DNA of 64,000 nucleotides from Halopenitus salinus (GCF_042662125.1 NZ_JBHSXL010000009.1:248001-312000), one strand, 5' to 3'; counted from the first letter of the stretch, positions 26,698-35,826 are shown. Notes: generated by a model from the letters alone, not told the origin. Made by a program: numbers and translations.

Positions 26698-27777
26698 ATG
26701 GCGAAAGCGACCCAGGAGTTCGGCGAGTGGCCCCTCGAACGGTTGATGACCGAGGTGTGCGGGTCGGGTCCGAAGTCCGCGGCGGACCTGACGCGCGACC
26801 AGGCGACCGAGGCGCTCGAACGGATCCTCGCGGACGAGCCCGACCACACGACCCTGGGGGCCTTCTGGCTGGCGAACCGCTGGAAACGAAACACTCCCGA
26901 GGAGCTTGGCGCGTACGTCGACGTGATGTGTGACCGCGTCGAGTACGCCGAACCCGACGTCGATCCGGTCGACTGCGGGGCGAACTACGACGGGAAGGGC
27001 GAGTCGGCGATCCTCGGCGTCGGAGCGGGCGTCGTCGCGGCCGCGGCCGGCACGCCGGTCGTGGTCCACTCCGGGGACCGCGTTCCGACCCAGAAACAGG
27101 ACGCCTACAAGCACGTTCTCGACGAACTGGGCGTCGCGACGGAGCTCGTCCCCCGTGACTCCGCGAGGATGGTCGATGAGACCGGGTTCGGGTTCTACTA
27201 CGCGCCGGCGTTCAACCCGGCGATCGACGCTCTCCAGGAACGTCGCGAGCGGATGGGCGTGCGAACGTTCGTGAACACGATCGAGACGCTCGCAAACCCG
27301 GCCGGCGCGGGCGTCCACCTCGGGTCGTTCTACCACCTCGCATTCGCGCGCAAGGTCTGTGACACGTTCGCCGAGAGCCGGTTCCACGACCTCGATCGAG
27401 TGATCATGTTCCAGGGGATGGAGGGCTACGACGACATCCGTCCGGGCTACACCAAGGTCGCCGAGTGGGACGCCGCCGGCGACGACGCGGACGCGGCGTT
27501 CACCGATTACGAGATCGAGACGCCGGAGTACGGAATGGACTTCGAGGCCGAGGACCTCGCGGTCGACGACGTGGCCGGGGACTCGGCGTCGATCACCGAG
27601 TCGGTGCTGGCAGGCGAGCGCGACGATCGGTTCGCGGACGCGATCGCGCTCAACGCGGCGTTCCGCATCTACGCGCGCCGCGACGTCGAGACCATCGAGG
27701 AGGGACTCGAGGCGGCACGCGAGGCGATCGACGACGGCTCGGCCGCGGCGGTTCTCGAGGAGCTTCGCGCGTTCTGA
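26698..27777 (+). CDS. TrpD2-like nucleoside phosphoribosyltransferase-fold protein
   Basis: 359-aa member of the anthranilate phosphoribosyltransferase/pyrimidine phosphorylase fold, close to the TrpD2 subgroup. Helical N-terminal domain (LTRDQATEALERILA), glycine-rich DCGANYDGKGES (about residue 98), VVVHSGDRVPTQKQ (about 121) and HLGSFYHLAFARKVCD (about 207). The canonical TrpD GTGGD loop is altered to DGKGES, so tryptophan synthesis is unlikely; no other trp genes are near. Some TrpD2 proteins bind nucleic acid. ATG 26698 is set by a TATA-like GGCTTTTGC 30 bases upstream. Confidence 0.78.
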   Translation: MAKATQEFGEWPLERLMTEVCGSGPKSAADLTRDQATEALERILADEPDHTTLGAFWLANRWKRNTPEELGAYVDVMCDRVEYAEPDVDPVDCGANYDGKGESAILGVGAGVVAAAAGTPVVVHSGDRVPTQKQDAYKHVLDELGVATELVPRDSARMVDETGFGFYYAPAFNPAIDALQERRERMGVRTFVNTIETLANPAGAGVHLGSFYHLAFARKVCDTFAESRFHDLDRVIMFQGMEGYDDIRPGYTKVAEWDAAGDDADAAFTDYEIETPEYGMDFEAEDLAVDDVAGDSASITESVLAGERDDRFADAIALNAAFRIYARRDVETIEEGLEAAREAIDDGSAAAVLEELRAF

Positions 27778-27881
27778 GACGCCGCGATCGAGGGACGAAG
27801 GACGGGCGTCCCGGCGAGGGCCGACCCCGACCGGAACCGTCCTTCGCGGGGTTTATCGCTCGCCGGGGCCAACGACCGGCG

Positions 27882-28385
27882 ATGACAGAGGCGTACCGCG
27901 GCGCGATCGGCGCGTTCCCCTACGCGTTCTCCGAGAGCGACTCGTGGTTCTTCCGGGTCTACGGGGTTGTCGGCACGCTCGCGGCCGTGATCGTCGCCCT
28001 GGTCGTCGGGATGGCGCTCGTGGTCGAGCTGGCGCGGACCGCGGAGTTGACCCGCGGCGGGCTCGTCTCCTTCTCGCGGTCGCTGTTCGTGTTTCTGGGC
28101 TTCACCGCGGCGGGACCGCTCGTCGCGCCCGTCCTCCTCGTCGCGCGCAGACACCGGAGGGGGACCGCGGTCCATCGGCTCTACGACCAGGCCATGGCGG
28201 CCTGTGGCTACCTCTTTCTCGCGTCGATCTACCTCGCGCTCGTGATCTCCGCGCCGCCGGCGTTCCAGGAGCCGACGACGTCGCCGGTCCTCGGCGCGCT
28301 CTATGCGGTCCACCCCGTCGCCGGCGTCCTCCCGCCGATCGCCGCCTTCGGCGTGATGGTTCTGGTGCACCGGCGATTGGGATAG
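27882..28385 (+). CDS. Haloarchaeal four-helix membrane protein, function unknown
   Basis: 167-aa protein with about four hydrophobic segments: roughly residues 28-50, 65-88, 108-126 and 138-160. It has an aromatic N-terminus (FPYAFSESDSWFFRVYG) and a basic loop (ARRHRRGT). No domain is recognised. A weak TATA-like GTTTATCGC lies about 30 bases upstream; ATG 27882 is the first start after it. Follows the TrpD2-like gene by about 100 bases. Confidence 0.68.
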   Translation: MTEAYRGAIGAFPYAFSESDSWFFRVYGVVGTLAAVIVALVVGMALVVELARTAELTRGGLVSFSRSLFVFLGFTAAGPLVAPVLLVARRHRRGTAVHRLYDQAMAACGYLFLASIYLALVISAPPAFQEPTTSPVLGALYAVHPVAGVLPPIAAFGVMVLVHRRLG

Positions 28386-28475
28386 CGCGGGGGGAACCGG
28401 TCGATCACTGACGTCTCGACGGGCGGATCCCCCGGCTCGAAACGGGCAAAAGGATCGACCGACTACCCGACGACG

Positions 28476-29009
28476 ATGACCGACCCGACGGATCCGAACG
28501 AGTGCGGATCGGAAACCGACGATCAGACGGACGACACACCGGAGAACAGCGAGGAGGGTACCTTTCTCGTCACCCACGCGGAAGCGGAGTCGGCCGTCCT
28601 CAGGGACGTCGACGACGGACGGGTGCACACGTTGAGCTCGAACCCCGGAGTCGAGACCGAGGACGTCCTGGAGGCCGCCATCGCGCCGGAGCCACCCCTT
28701 GAGGTGACCCATCGCGTGATCGAGGTCGAGTCGCGTCGACGGATCCCGATCGAGGAGAGCCCGGAGCCCCCGACCGAACAGGAACGCGACCTCGCGGCCG
28801 ACCAGGCAGTCGGAGAGGTGACTCGCGAGCCGCGGGCCGGTGTCGGGGAGCTTCACGTCATCACCGTGCCGGAGGAGACGACGTCGGACGCGGTCGGGGA
28901 CGTGCTGGACGACTGGGAGACGACGATCGCGCGCGCGGCCCGACTCGGCGTGAATCGCGTCGAGATCCGATCTGAACCCGGGATCGTCTCGGTTCGCTAC
29001 CTCCCGTGA
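28476..29009 (+). CDS. Haloarchaeal DUF5812-like protein
   Basis: 177-aa acidic protein; I believe it belongs to the haloarchaeal DUF5812 group, without known function. The first 27 residues are disordered. A compact alpha/beta core follows (EGTFLVTHAEAESAVLRDV, then RVHTLSSNPG, and later LHVITVPEET, RVEIRSEPG, VSVRYLP). No catalytic motif or transmembrane segment is seen. A purine-rich GCAAAAGGA about 30 bases upstream may serve as promoter. Confidence 0.7.
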   Translation: MTDPTDPNECGSETDDQTDDTPENSEEGTFLVTHAEAESAVLRDVDDGRVHTLSSNPGVETEDVLEAAIAPEPPLEVTHRVIEVESRRRIPIEESPEPPTEQERDLAADQAVGEVTREPRAGVGELHVITVPEETTSDAVGDVLDDWETTIARAARLGVNRVEIRSEPGIVSVRYLP

Positions 29010-29098
29010 GACGCGAGCGAACGCAGTGGGGACCGATCGGGGCACCAGCGGCCGTTCCAAGGGAAGCGTTCAAGTCGTCGGACCGTCTGTAGATCGGT

Positions 29099-29734
29099 AT
29101 GTCCGAGGCGCAGACCGTTCGACTGTCCTACGAGGACGGGGCACGGGCGGTCGAACTCGCGCGCGAGTCGGTCGAATCGTACGTGCGACACGGGCAACGC
29201 GAACAGCCCGGAAGCATGCGGGACGCCTTCTACAACCGGACTGGCGCGTTCGTGCGGCTCCAGTCGACGCGGGGGCGCGGACGCCTCCGCGGGTGTGCGG
29301 GGACCTACAGCGAGTCCGACCAGCTCGGCCACGCCATCGTCGACGCCGCGATCAAGGCGGCCTCGGGCGACTCCTGTGGCACCGAGGTCGGCCCCAAGGA
29401 ACTCGACAGCCTGCAGGTGTCGGTGTGTATCGTCTCCAACACGACGCTCACGAACGATCCGCTCGAGGACCTCGAGCTCGGCGTCCACGGCGTCGCCGTC
29501 GACGGCGAGGGGAGACACGGGTGGATGTATCCCCGGCTGCCGATCGAGAACGACTGGAGCCCGGCGGAGTTCCTCTCGCGAGCCTGCCGGAAGGCGAAGC
29601 TCTCGCCGACCGCCTGGGAGGAGGACGACACCATGGTGACGCTCTTCGAGGGACAGGTGTTCCGCGAGCGCGAGGACGGCGGCGCGGTCGAGGCGGTGGC
29701 GGCCGGAGAGTCGCTCGAGGCGTCGAGCGAGTAG
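29099..29734 (+). CDS. AMMECR1-domain protein
   Basis: 211-aa AMMECR1 family protein (TIGR00296). The hallmark motif is present as LRGCAGTYSESD (about residue 63). It is followed by the second conserved stretch (DSLQVSVCIVSNTT, then the GVHGVAVDGEGRHGWMYPRLP segment near residue 128). Members are widespread in archaea and eukaryotes; an RNA- or radical-SAM-associated role has been proposed but none is proven. Convergent with the nicotinate phosphoribosyltransferase gene. Confidence 0.9.
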   Translation: MSEAQTVRLSYEDGARAVELARESVESYVRHGQREQPGSMRDAFYNRTGAFVRLQSTRGRGRLRGCAGTYSESDQLGHAIVDAAIKAASGDSCGTEVGPKELDSLQVSVCIVSNTTLTNDPLEDLELGVHGVAVDGEGRHGWMYPRLPIENDWSPAEFLSRACRKAKLSPTAWEEDDTMVTLFEGQVFREREDGGAVEAVAAGESLEASSE

Positions 29735-29831
29735 CGTCGCTGGGAGCTACCTGAGAAGCGGGAACGCCGTGCCGGTCCGTTTCGCACGGACGGGTTCCGA
29801 TCCGGGATGGAGACGCCGAGCGGCGCGCGAA

Positions 29832-30998
29832 CTACTCCTCGATCGCGGCCCCGAATCCGGTTCGCTCCGCGTCCGCGAGCGCTCGCTCGCTCGCCTCGTC
29901 GATCGAGAAGGACCACCCGTCCACGAGTTCCCCGTCGCGAAGCAGCGGCTCCAGGAGGGGATCGGCGTCGGAAGGTCCTTCGCGGTCCGCGAGCCCGACG
30001 TGGTGTCCGCCGTCGGGGGTCCGGTAGACCTGTTTCGCACCCGAGAGCTTCCCGCGTTTCGCCGCCGGCTCCCCGTCGACCACGACGAGGTCGAGGGCGA
30101 AATCGACCGGGTCGGCGTTCGAGACGTGACCGCCGACGCCGAAGCCGTCGGCGACGTCCCGGAGGCGGACGAGATCGGAGGGGCCGAGCCCGCCGGAGAC
30201 GAAGACGTCGACGTCCCCGTGTCCCCGGGCGTCGAGTTCCCACTGGACCTCCCGAACGATGTGTCTAAAGTCCCCTCGCCGGGATCCGGTGGTGTCGAGT
30301 CTGACGCCGGAGAGGTTCTCGCCGAGTGCGTCGACGGCACGTAACACCTCGTCCACCTCGTCGGTGTAGGTGTCACACAACGCGACCCGCGGGACCTCCG
30401 GTTCGACCGCCTCGTCGAACGCACGCCAGGCCGCCTCCTGGTTCCCGCGGCCGAAGCAGATCACGAGCGCGTGTGGCATCGTGCCGGACGCCTCCTCGCC
30501 GATCACCTCGCCCGCAGCGACGTGCGAGAAGCCGTCGAGGCCGCCGACGAGTGCGGAGCGCTCGACGGTCGCGGTCATCGCCGGGTGAACGTGGCGGGCG
30601 CCGAAGGAGAGGACCGTCGAGTCGGGGGCGGCGACCCGACACTCGAGCGCCGCGGTCGCGATCCCGGAGGCGTGCGAGAGGAACCCGAGAAGCGAGGTCT
30701 CGAGGCGGGCGAACTCGAGATAGGGGCCCTCGATCCGCATCACCGGACCGCCGTCGAAGAGGGTTCCCTCCGGCATCGCGTCCACGTCGATCGGTCGTCC
30801 CTCGAGGAGCGCCACGGCGTTTTTCACGCCGGCGAACAGCTCGAGCTCCCCGTCGGGGAACTGGTCGGCCGTCACCTCCGCGACGACGCGGGGGTTCCGG
30901 CCGGCCGCCTCCAGCACCCGTTCGGTCCGGTCGAAGTAGGCGTCCGTCGCCCGCCCGCTCGCGATGGCGTCGGCGCCGACGATGTCGAACTCCGTCAT
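29832..30998 (-). CDS. pncB: Nicotinate phosphoribosyltransferase
   Basis: Makes nicotinate mononucleotide from nicotinic acid and PRPP in NAD salvage (388 aa, the short archaeal form). The barrel contains EVTADQFPDGELELFAGVKN near residue 40. Active-site segments are SFGARHVHPA (about 130), HALVICFGRG (about 175) and VSGGLGPSDLVRLRD (about 267, phosphate-binding). Together with the nicotinamidase at 32964 on the other strand it completes salvage from nicotinamide. Confidence 0.9.
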   Translation of the reverse strand: MTEFDIVGADAIASGRATDAYFDRTERVLEAAGRNPRVVAEVTADQFPDGELELFAGVKNAVALLEGRPIDVDAMPEGTLFDGGPVMRIEGPYLEFARLETSLLGFLSHASGIATAALECRVAAPDSTVLSFGARHVHPAMTATVERSALVGGLDGFSHVAAGEVIGEEASGTMPHALVICFGRGNQEAAWRAFDEAVEPEVPRVALCDTYTDEVDEVLRAVDALGENLSGVRLDTTGSRRGDFRHIVREVQWELDARGHGDVDVFVSGGLGPSDLVRLRDVADGFGVGGHVSNADPVDFALDLVVVDGEPAAKRGKLSGAKQVYRTPDGGHHVGLADREGPSDADPLLEPLLRDGELVDGWSFSIDEASERALADAERTGFGAAIEE

Positions 30999-31068
30999 AC
31001 TGGCACGTCCGACCCCGAGGAGAAAAAGCCATCCGGGTCGCGGATCGCGTGTTCTCCGACAGCCGCGT

Positions 31069-32808
31069 CTATCGGCGTCGACGCGCGACCGCCACCAGAG
31101 CGATCCCCGAGATCACGACCGCGAGAAGCGCGAGAAGCGCCGTGAACCCCGGCGTCTCCCCGGCGGTCGTCTCCGTGGCCTCGGTCGTTTCGTCCGGTCC
31201 CTCCTCGGAATCGTAATCGGGCAGGGTCGGAGTCGTCACCGCGGAGTCGGTCGGTTCCGATCCGTCCTCCGTGTCGGAGTCCGATCCCGTCCCGGGCTCG
31301 CTCGTGGGTTCGGGCGTCGGCTCCTCGAGGTCGATCGCCGGTCGGAGTTCGGTCACGTCCGCGGGCATGGGCGCGTGGACGATGGTCACTCGCGTGTCGT
31401 CCAGTTCGATCCCGTAGGCGCCCCGGAACCCGCCCTCGGCCACGTAGATGATGCCGTCGTCACGTCGAACGGCGTCGTGGGCGTCGAGCATCCGGAGGTA
31501 GGTCGCGTGGAACTGGGCGGCGTCCGCGGGGGTCTCCCACTCGCTGGCCCAGACGTAGCCGTTTCGCCGCTCGTCGCCGCGGTCGTTTCGGTAGGGAACG
31601 ATCCGGTCGCCGGCCCAGCCGTCCGTCGACGCGTGATCGTAGTTGTAGACGGATTCGGGATGGATCCGCGAGGAGTCGAGGAGGACGCGCTGCCAGTCGA
31701 AGGTGTCGGCGCCGTATTCGCGACTCTGGAACCAGAACATCGCGAACATGGACGCCTCGCCGACGGTGTCGGAGCCGTTTACCCCCTGATCGGGATACGT
31801 CTCCCAGCCGTTCGTGGCGGTATCGGCGACGGGAACGGGCTCCGGAGCGATCGATTCGCGGTGGATCGTCTCCGCGGTCGCGTTCGGGGGCGACTCCATG
31901 CGTTCCGAGACGCCCTCCCACCCCTCCTCCTCGACGATCTCGGCGACGTAGGCGGGACCGTCGGAGTACGGCTGGAAGACGGTCAAGTAGATCCCCCAGT
32001 TCTCGGGTGGCCCCCCTCCGCCGCTCGATTCGGGGCCCTCGAGACAGGACCAGTCGCCCGCGCCACAGCGCTCCTCGTAGCGGTTCTCGACGTAGGAGGC
32101 CTCGCCCTCGACGATCCCGTCGATCGCGAGATCGGCGTCCTGCGTCTCGCCGACGTACCGCGGCCTGGAGAGGTTGTGATACTGGTCCTGCATGGCGTGG
32201 GTGAGTTCGTGGACGAGCGTCGCCTCCTCGATTCGGAGCTCCTCCCCCTCGGGTACCACGATCACGATCCGGTCTCCCCCGGGCGAGTAGAAGCCGGCGA
32301 CCGAGCCCGACAGCGTCCCCTGGATGGCTTCCTCGGAGGATCCGTCCTCGCCGACGATGAAGAGCGCCTTCCACACCTGGTCGTTCCACCGGTTGAACTC
32401 GGGGTTCGACTCGGAGCCGTTCATCGTCTCCGTGTACTCCGCACGCGTCATCGTCTCGACCGGCACCTCCTCCTCGAAGGGTCGCTCCCGGAGGTACTCG
32501 ACGCGGGCCATGCCGCGGTGGACGAGCAAGGTGATCTCCTCTTCGTCGAGCCCATCGGAGTCGTCGATCGCCAGCTCGGCGTCGTGACAGACGCCCTCCC
32601 AGTAGCCGATCTCGTCGTTGGTGGTCGCCTCACAGCTCCCGTTCGTCGCGTCGTCCGAGTCCTCGGATCCGGTCTGGAACGGTCCGACCGCGTGGGAGAC
32701 CGCTCCGTCGTCCGGCGCCGGCCGAGCGGACGCCGCGACGGATCCGACCGGCGCGACCGCCGAGGAGACCAACAACACCGCGACGAACAGGACGAGCGAC
32801 CGTCGCAT
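31069..32808 (-). CDS. Hvo_1808-type cell-surface protein with HELTH zinc motif and PGF-CTERM
   Basis: 579-aa exported protein. It has an N-terminal signal peptide (hydrophobic stretch about residues 4-24). A putative gluzincin-like zinc motif HELTHAMQDQYH lies near residue 200. The central region is rich in tyrosine and tryptophan, and a Thr/Glu/Pro-rich stalk (from about 500) ends in PGF followed by a hydrophobic helix and RRR, an archaeosortase-processed lipid-anchor signal. Peptidase activity is plausible from HExxH, but a downstream zinc-ligand Glu is not certain. The gene lies between the two NAD-salvage genes. A palindrome overlaps its TATA region. Confidence 0.85.
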   Translation of the reverse strand: MRRSLVLFVAVLLVSSAVAPVGSVAASARPAPDDGAVSHAVGPFQTGSEDSDDATNGSCEATTNDEIGYWEGVCHDAELAIDDSDGLDEEEITLLVHRGMARVEYLRERPFEEEVPVETMTRAEYTETMNGSESNPEFNRWNDQVWKALFIVGEDGSSEEAIQGTLSGSVAGFYSPGGDRIVIVVPEGEELRIEEATLVHELTHAMQDQYHNLSRPRYVGETQDADLAIDGIVEGEASYVENRYEERCGAGDWSCLEGPESSGGGGPPENWGIYLTVFQPYSDGPAYVAEIVEEEGWEGVSERMESPPNATAETIHRESIAPEPVPVADTATNGWETYPDQGVNGSDTVGEASMFAMFWFQSREYGADTFDWQRVLLDSSRIHPESVYNYDHASTDGWAGDRIVPYRNDRGDERRNGYVWASEWETPADAAQFHATYLRMLDAHDAVRRDDGIIYVAEGGFRGAYGIELDDTRVTIVHAPMPADVTELRPAIDLEEPTPEPTSEPGTGSDSDTEDGSEPTDSAVTTPTLPDYDSEEGPDETTEATETTAGETPGFTALLALLAVVISGIALVAVARRRR

Positions 32809-32829
32809 ACCGTGACATGGGAACAGGCG

Positions 32830-32844
32830 GGTAAGAAGCTTACC
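32830..32844. promoter_or_regulatory. Palindrome over the promoter of the surface-protein gene
   Basis: GGTAAG-AAG-CTTACC is a perfect 6+6 inverted repeat 22-36 bases before the ATG at 32808 (minus strand), covering the TATA/BRE position. A bound dimer there would repress. Confidence 0.45.
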
Positions 32845-32963
32845 GACGGCGGGGCGCGGTCGGCCCCCTCGTGAGCGACGGCCGCATCACGAGCGACGAC
32901 CGTACCGTGAGCGGAGATCCGAGTCGGCGTGGATTTTTGGCCGATCGCCGCCTATCCACGATC

Positions 32964-33536
32964 ATGCGATTCGACGCCAGCGAGACCGCGGTCGTCGCCG
33001 TCGACATGCAAAACGGATTCTGTCACCCGGACGGGGGCCTGTATGCCCCCGCGAGCGAGGAAGCGATCGAACCCGTCGGCGACCTGATCGATCGAGCCCG
33101 GTCGGCGGACGTCCCGGTGGTCTACACCCGGGACGTCCACCCGCCCGAGCAGTTCGAGGACGCACACTACTACGACGAGTTCGACCGATGGGGCGAACAC
33201 GTCCTGGAGGGGTCCTTCGAGGCGGAGATCGTCGACGAACTCGAGGTGCGTCCCGAGGACCACGTCGTCGAAAAGCACACCTACGACGCCTTCCACCGGA
33301 CGGAGCTCGGCGGCTGGCTGGAGGCGAGAGGGATCCGCGATCTGGTCATCTGCGGCACGCTCGCGAACGTCTGTGTCCTCCATACGGCCGGAAGCGCCGG
33401 GCTTCGCGACCTTCGTCCCGTCCTCGTCGAGGACGCGCTCGGGTACATCGAGGAGGATCACCGCGAGTACGCGCTCGAACACGCCGACTGGCTGTTCGGC
33501 GAGACGGTCGAGCTGGGGAACGTCGCGTTCGAGTAG
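32964..33536 (+). CDS. pncA: Nicotinamidase (isochorismatase-like)
   Basis: Cysteine hydrolase, most likely nicotinamidase that turns nicotinamide into nicotinic acid (190 aa). Catalytic triad: D in VAVDMQNGF (about residue 13), K in VVEKHTYDAF (about 103) and C in GTLANVCVLHTA (about 137). The cis-peptide CGTLANVC motif is intact. The metal-ligand D/H residues lie around TRDVHPPEQF. ATG 32964 is about 30 bases after a TATA-like GATTTTTGG; the frame extends upstream to 32871. Proximity to pncB supports the substrate. Confidence 0.86.
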   Translation: MRFDASETAVVAVDMQNGFCHPDGGLYAPASEEAIEPVGDLIDRARSADVPVVYTRDVHPPEQFEDAHYYDEFDRWGEHVLEGSFEAEIVDELEVRPEDHVVEKHTYDAFHRTELGGWLEARGIRDLVICGTLANVCVLHTAGSAGLRDLRPVLVEDALGYIEEDHREYALEHADWLFGETVELGNVAFE

Positions 33537-33592
33537 GCGACGCGATCGAACACGACGTCTCGGGAGCAGACAGGGTTCGAGTCCACGGAGGC

Positions 33593-33994
33593 TCAGGACC
33601 CGACGGTGATCACCGTACAGTCGAGCTTCTCCCGGAGGAACGAGTCGATGTCGGGGTCCGAAAACACCTTCCGGAGGGTTCGCCGCCAGCGGCTCGCCTG
33701 TCGGGAGCCGATCACGACGACGTCAGCGTTCTCGGCGGCGACCTCCTCGAGGATCGACTCCTCGACGAGGAACCCCTTGCGGACGACGTACCGCGCGCGG
33801 TCGATGGATCCGAACTCCCGTTCGACGGTGCGTTTGAGGTCGACGCGTGTCACGTTGTGGCTGTCCTGATAGAGATCGACGTGCAGCACGGTCAACGACG
33901 CGTCCCGGTCCTCGGCGACCCGGATCGCCTCCCGGAGCGTCCGCTTGGAGTCGGCCGTCAGCGGATACCGGACCGGAACCACGACGAGGGACAT
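33593..33994 (-). CDS. Universal stress protein family, short
   Basis: 133-aa UspA-fold protein. It has the first strand VVVPVRYPLTADSKRTL and VVIGSRQASRWRRTLRKVF at about residue 95, where the usual ATP-binding G-x2-G-x9-GS is degenerate, so nucleotide binding is doubtful. The C-terminus CTVITVGS is the normal last strand. ATG 33994 gives the family start; an upstream in-frame extension to 34069 lacks family features. Confidence 0.82.
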   Translation of the reverse strand: MSLVVVPVRYPLTADSKRTLREAIRVAEDRDASLTVLHVDLYQDSHNVTRVDLKRTVEREFGSIDRARYVVRKGFLVEESILEEVAAENADVVVIGSRQASRWRRTLRKVFSDPDIDSFLREKLDCTVITVGS

Positions 33995-34100
33995 GCGCGA
34001 TCGGTGGGGATTCCGGTTACAAGACCCTGCCGTTTCCGGATCACGATCAAGCCTTCGAGCTCCGGCCACGGACGCGAGTACCGATCCCGGCCAGGATTCG

Positions 34101-34142
34101 GATCGCGGCGGCGGGAGTCGGGATCGCGGCGGTCAGAGTCGG
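34101..34142. repeat. Two 21-base tandem units at the 3' end of the 5'-nucleotidase gene
   Basis: Units 34101-34121 and 34122-34142 share GATCGCGGCGG and GAGTCGG and differ at three central bases. The second unit carries the stop codon of the 5'-nucleotidase gene (34133-34135), so the duplication probably arose there. Confidence 0.55.
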
Positions 34143-35578
34143 GGTCCCCGATCGGAGACGGTGGACGGCTCCTCCGCCGGGCGCTCCGCGTCCGCCTCCT
34201 CGTTCGAGCCGTTCAGGACCCGGATCCGACCGTCGATCGTCGGGTCGATGCCGCGCTCGGCGGCGTACCGCCACAGGACCTCGTACTGTATTCCGCCCTC
34301 GCCGGCGCGGTGGCGTTCGCGAAGCGTCGGAAACTCCTGGTCGGAGTGGAGCAGGTACTCCGAGGTCGCGACCGTGTAGGTCGCCTCGGGATCGATCGCC
34401 CTCCCGTCGACGGTCGCGTCCCGAAGCGTTTCGGCGTCCGCGTCCCAGACCACGCGGGCGTTCGAGACGTGGCCGTGCCACCAGTCGTCCTCGCCGAAGT
34501 CGACCGTCGGCGCCGCCATCTCCGCCAGGATCGACCGAAGCTCCCGGCCGGTCACCTCGGCGCGGACGACCGGCTCCTCGAAGGGGATGAGGCTCACGAG
34601 ATCGGCCCGGGTGACGCGGCCCGCGATCGGATCGCCCGACCGAAGCCCGCCGGCGTTGGTGAGGCCGACGTCGGCGGAGAGGGCCCATCGGAACGCGTCG
34701 GCGACGAAGTTCCCGACCCGACACTCGCCGCCGTGGACCACCTCGTCCGTGCGGGACATCGGCTCGTCGAGCGTCGCGACCGTCTCGTCGAGGCCGGTGT
34801 TGGCCATCCGACGCTCGAGGGCGTTCCGGAGGTCCGAATGCGGATCGGCATCCGATCGCTCGCGAAGCGTCGCGGTCGGTCGCCGGTCCGCGAACAGCTC
34901 CACCTCGGCGACCGCGGCGCCGTTGACGCCGGGACGAACGAGGAGCGTCCCGTCCACGTGCTCGTTGCGCGGGCTGTGGACGTGTCCGCCGAGGATCGCG
35001 TCGACGTCGAGCGCCCGGGCGAGATCGTCGTCGCCGCCGCCGAGATGCGAGAGGACGACGAGGTGGTCGGGTGGGTCCGCCGCCGCGCGCATCGCCTCGA
35101 GTTCCGCCTCGACGGCGGCGATCGGGTCCGAAAACGACAGCGAGGCCGCCATCGGGTTCAACGAGTCGGTCGCCGGGTCGGTGACGCCGACGAACCCCAC
35201 CCGGGAGCCGTCGATCTCCCGGACAGCGTGGGGGACGACGCCCTCAGCCGCGCCGAATCGTTCGCCGTCCTCGTCGCGGACGTTCGCCGAGACGTACGTC
35301 GCCGGCGACCGCTCGAGGAGTTCTCGAAGCGCGCCGGGGCCGTGGTCGAACTCGTGGTTGCCGAAGGTCTCGAGGGCCGTGTCCGTCGCGACGTGGAAGT
35401 CGACCGCCTGTCGGCCGGAGGCGACGAGCGAGAGGACGCCCGGCGCGGTCGTGTCGCCGGAGCCGACGACGAGCGCGTCGGGGCCGTCGAGCTCGCGGAT
35501 CCGGCCGGCGAGGCGAGCGGCCCGCTCGGGCGTATCGAAGACGTTCTCGACGTCGGAGTGGTGGACGAGGCGGGGCAT
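34133..35578 (-). CDS. 5'-nucleotidase/UDP-sugar hydrolase family protein
   Basis: 481-aa metallophosphatase plus C-terminal 5'-nucleotidase domain. Metal ligands: VHHSDVEN near residue 5, GSGDTTAPG (about 42), GNHEFDHG (about 72), SHLGGGDDD (about 178) and GGHVHS (about 199). The substrate domain starts near 280 with GNFVADAFRWA and NAGGLRSGD. No signal peptide is seen at ATG 35578, so unlike bacterial UshA it may be cytoplasmic. TATA-like GGCTTTTACC about 30 bases upstream. Probable role in nucleotide salvage or dephosphorylation. Confidence 0.87.
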   Translation of the reverse strand: MPRLVHHSDVENVFDTPERAARLAGRIRELDGPDALVVGSGDTTAPGVLSLVASGRQAVDFHVATDTALETFGNHEFDHGPGALRELLERSPATYVSANVRDEDGERFGAAEGVVPHAVREIDGSRVGFVGVTDPATDSLNPMAASLSFSDPIAAVEAELEAMRAAADPPDHLVVLSHLGGGDDDLARALDVDAILGGHVHSPRNEHVDGTLLVRPGVNGAAVAEVELFADRRPTATLRERSDADPHSDLRNALERRMANTGLDETVATLDEPMSRTDEVVHGGECRVGNFVADAFRWALSADVGLTNAGGLRSGDPIAGRVTRADLVSLIPFEEPVVRAEVTGRELRSILAEMAAPTVDFGEDDWWHGHVSNARVVWDADAETLRDATVDGRAIDPEATYTVATSEYLLHSDQEFPTLRERHRAGEGGIQYEVLWRYAAERGIDPTIDGRIRVLNGSNEEADAERPAEEPSTVSDRGPRL

Positions 35579-35728
35579 CTCCGTGGGAACCTGGGGGCGT
35601 CCCGAGGTAAAAGCCCTCGGGGCGGAGGGCGAGCGTTGGCGATCGATGTCCCTCACCCCGGGTCGCGCCGCGATCACCGTCACCTCGCCATGATCCGCCC
35701 TCACACGGCCGCTTCGGTTTGAAAGCCC

Positions 35729-35735
35729 TTTTATG
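35729..35735 (+). promoter_or_regulatory. TATA box of the L7Ae operon, far from the start
   Basis: TTTTATG lies about 120 bases before the rpl7ae ATG, so a leader of roughly 90 bases is expected. A palindrome CCGGA-gtat-TCCGG (35741-35754) lies between the box and the expected transcription start. Confidence 0.55.
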
Positions 35736-35770
35736 CCATCCCGGAGTATTCCGGTGCACAGCCTCTTCGG

Positions 35771-35826
35771 GGTTGATGATGTGGCGCGCCGATAGGGACC
35801 GACCGCCGGCGCGACCACGCGAGCCC
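35771..35826 (+). promoter_or_regulatory. Structured leader of rpl7ae, candidate kink-turn
   Basis: GTGGCGCGCC (35781-35790) pairs with GGCGCG-a-CCAC (35808-35818), a 10-bp stem with one bulged A and a 17-base loop. Directly before it is TGATGAT (35774-35780), like a box C. Directly after is GC then GA (35821-35822) and GCCC, which can meet the GGGG at 35769-35772. This resembles a kink-turn with one extra base on the D side. L7Ae binds kink-turns, and in Sulfolobus represses its own message through one; the case here is inference. Confidence 0.4.

Noticed and set aside
30964..32874. A 636-codon plus-strand frame opposite the surface-protein gene
   Set aside because: Antisense shadow; the minus-strand gene has a signal peptide, HELTH motif and PGF-CTERM.
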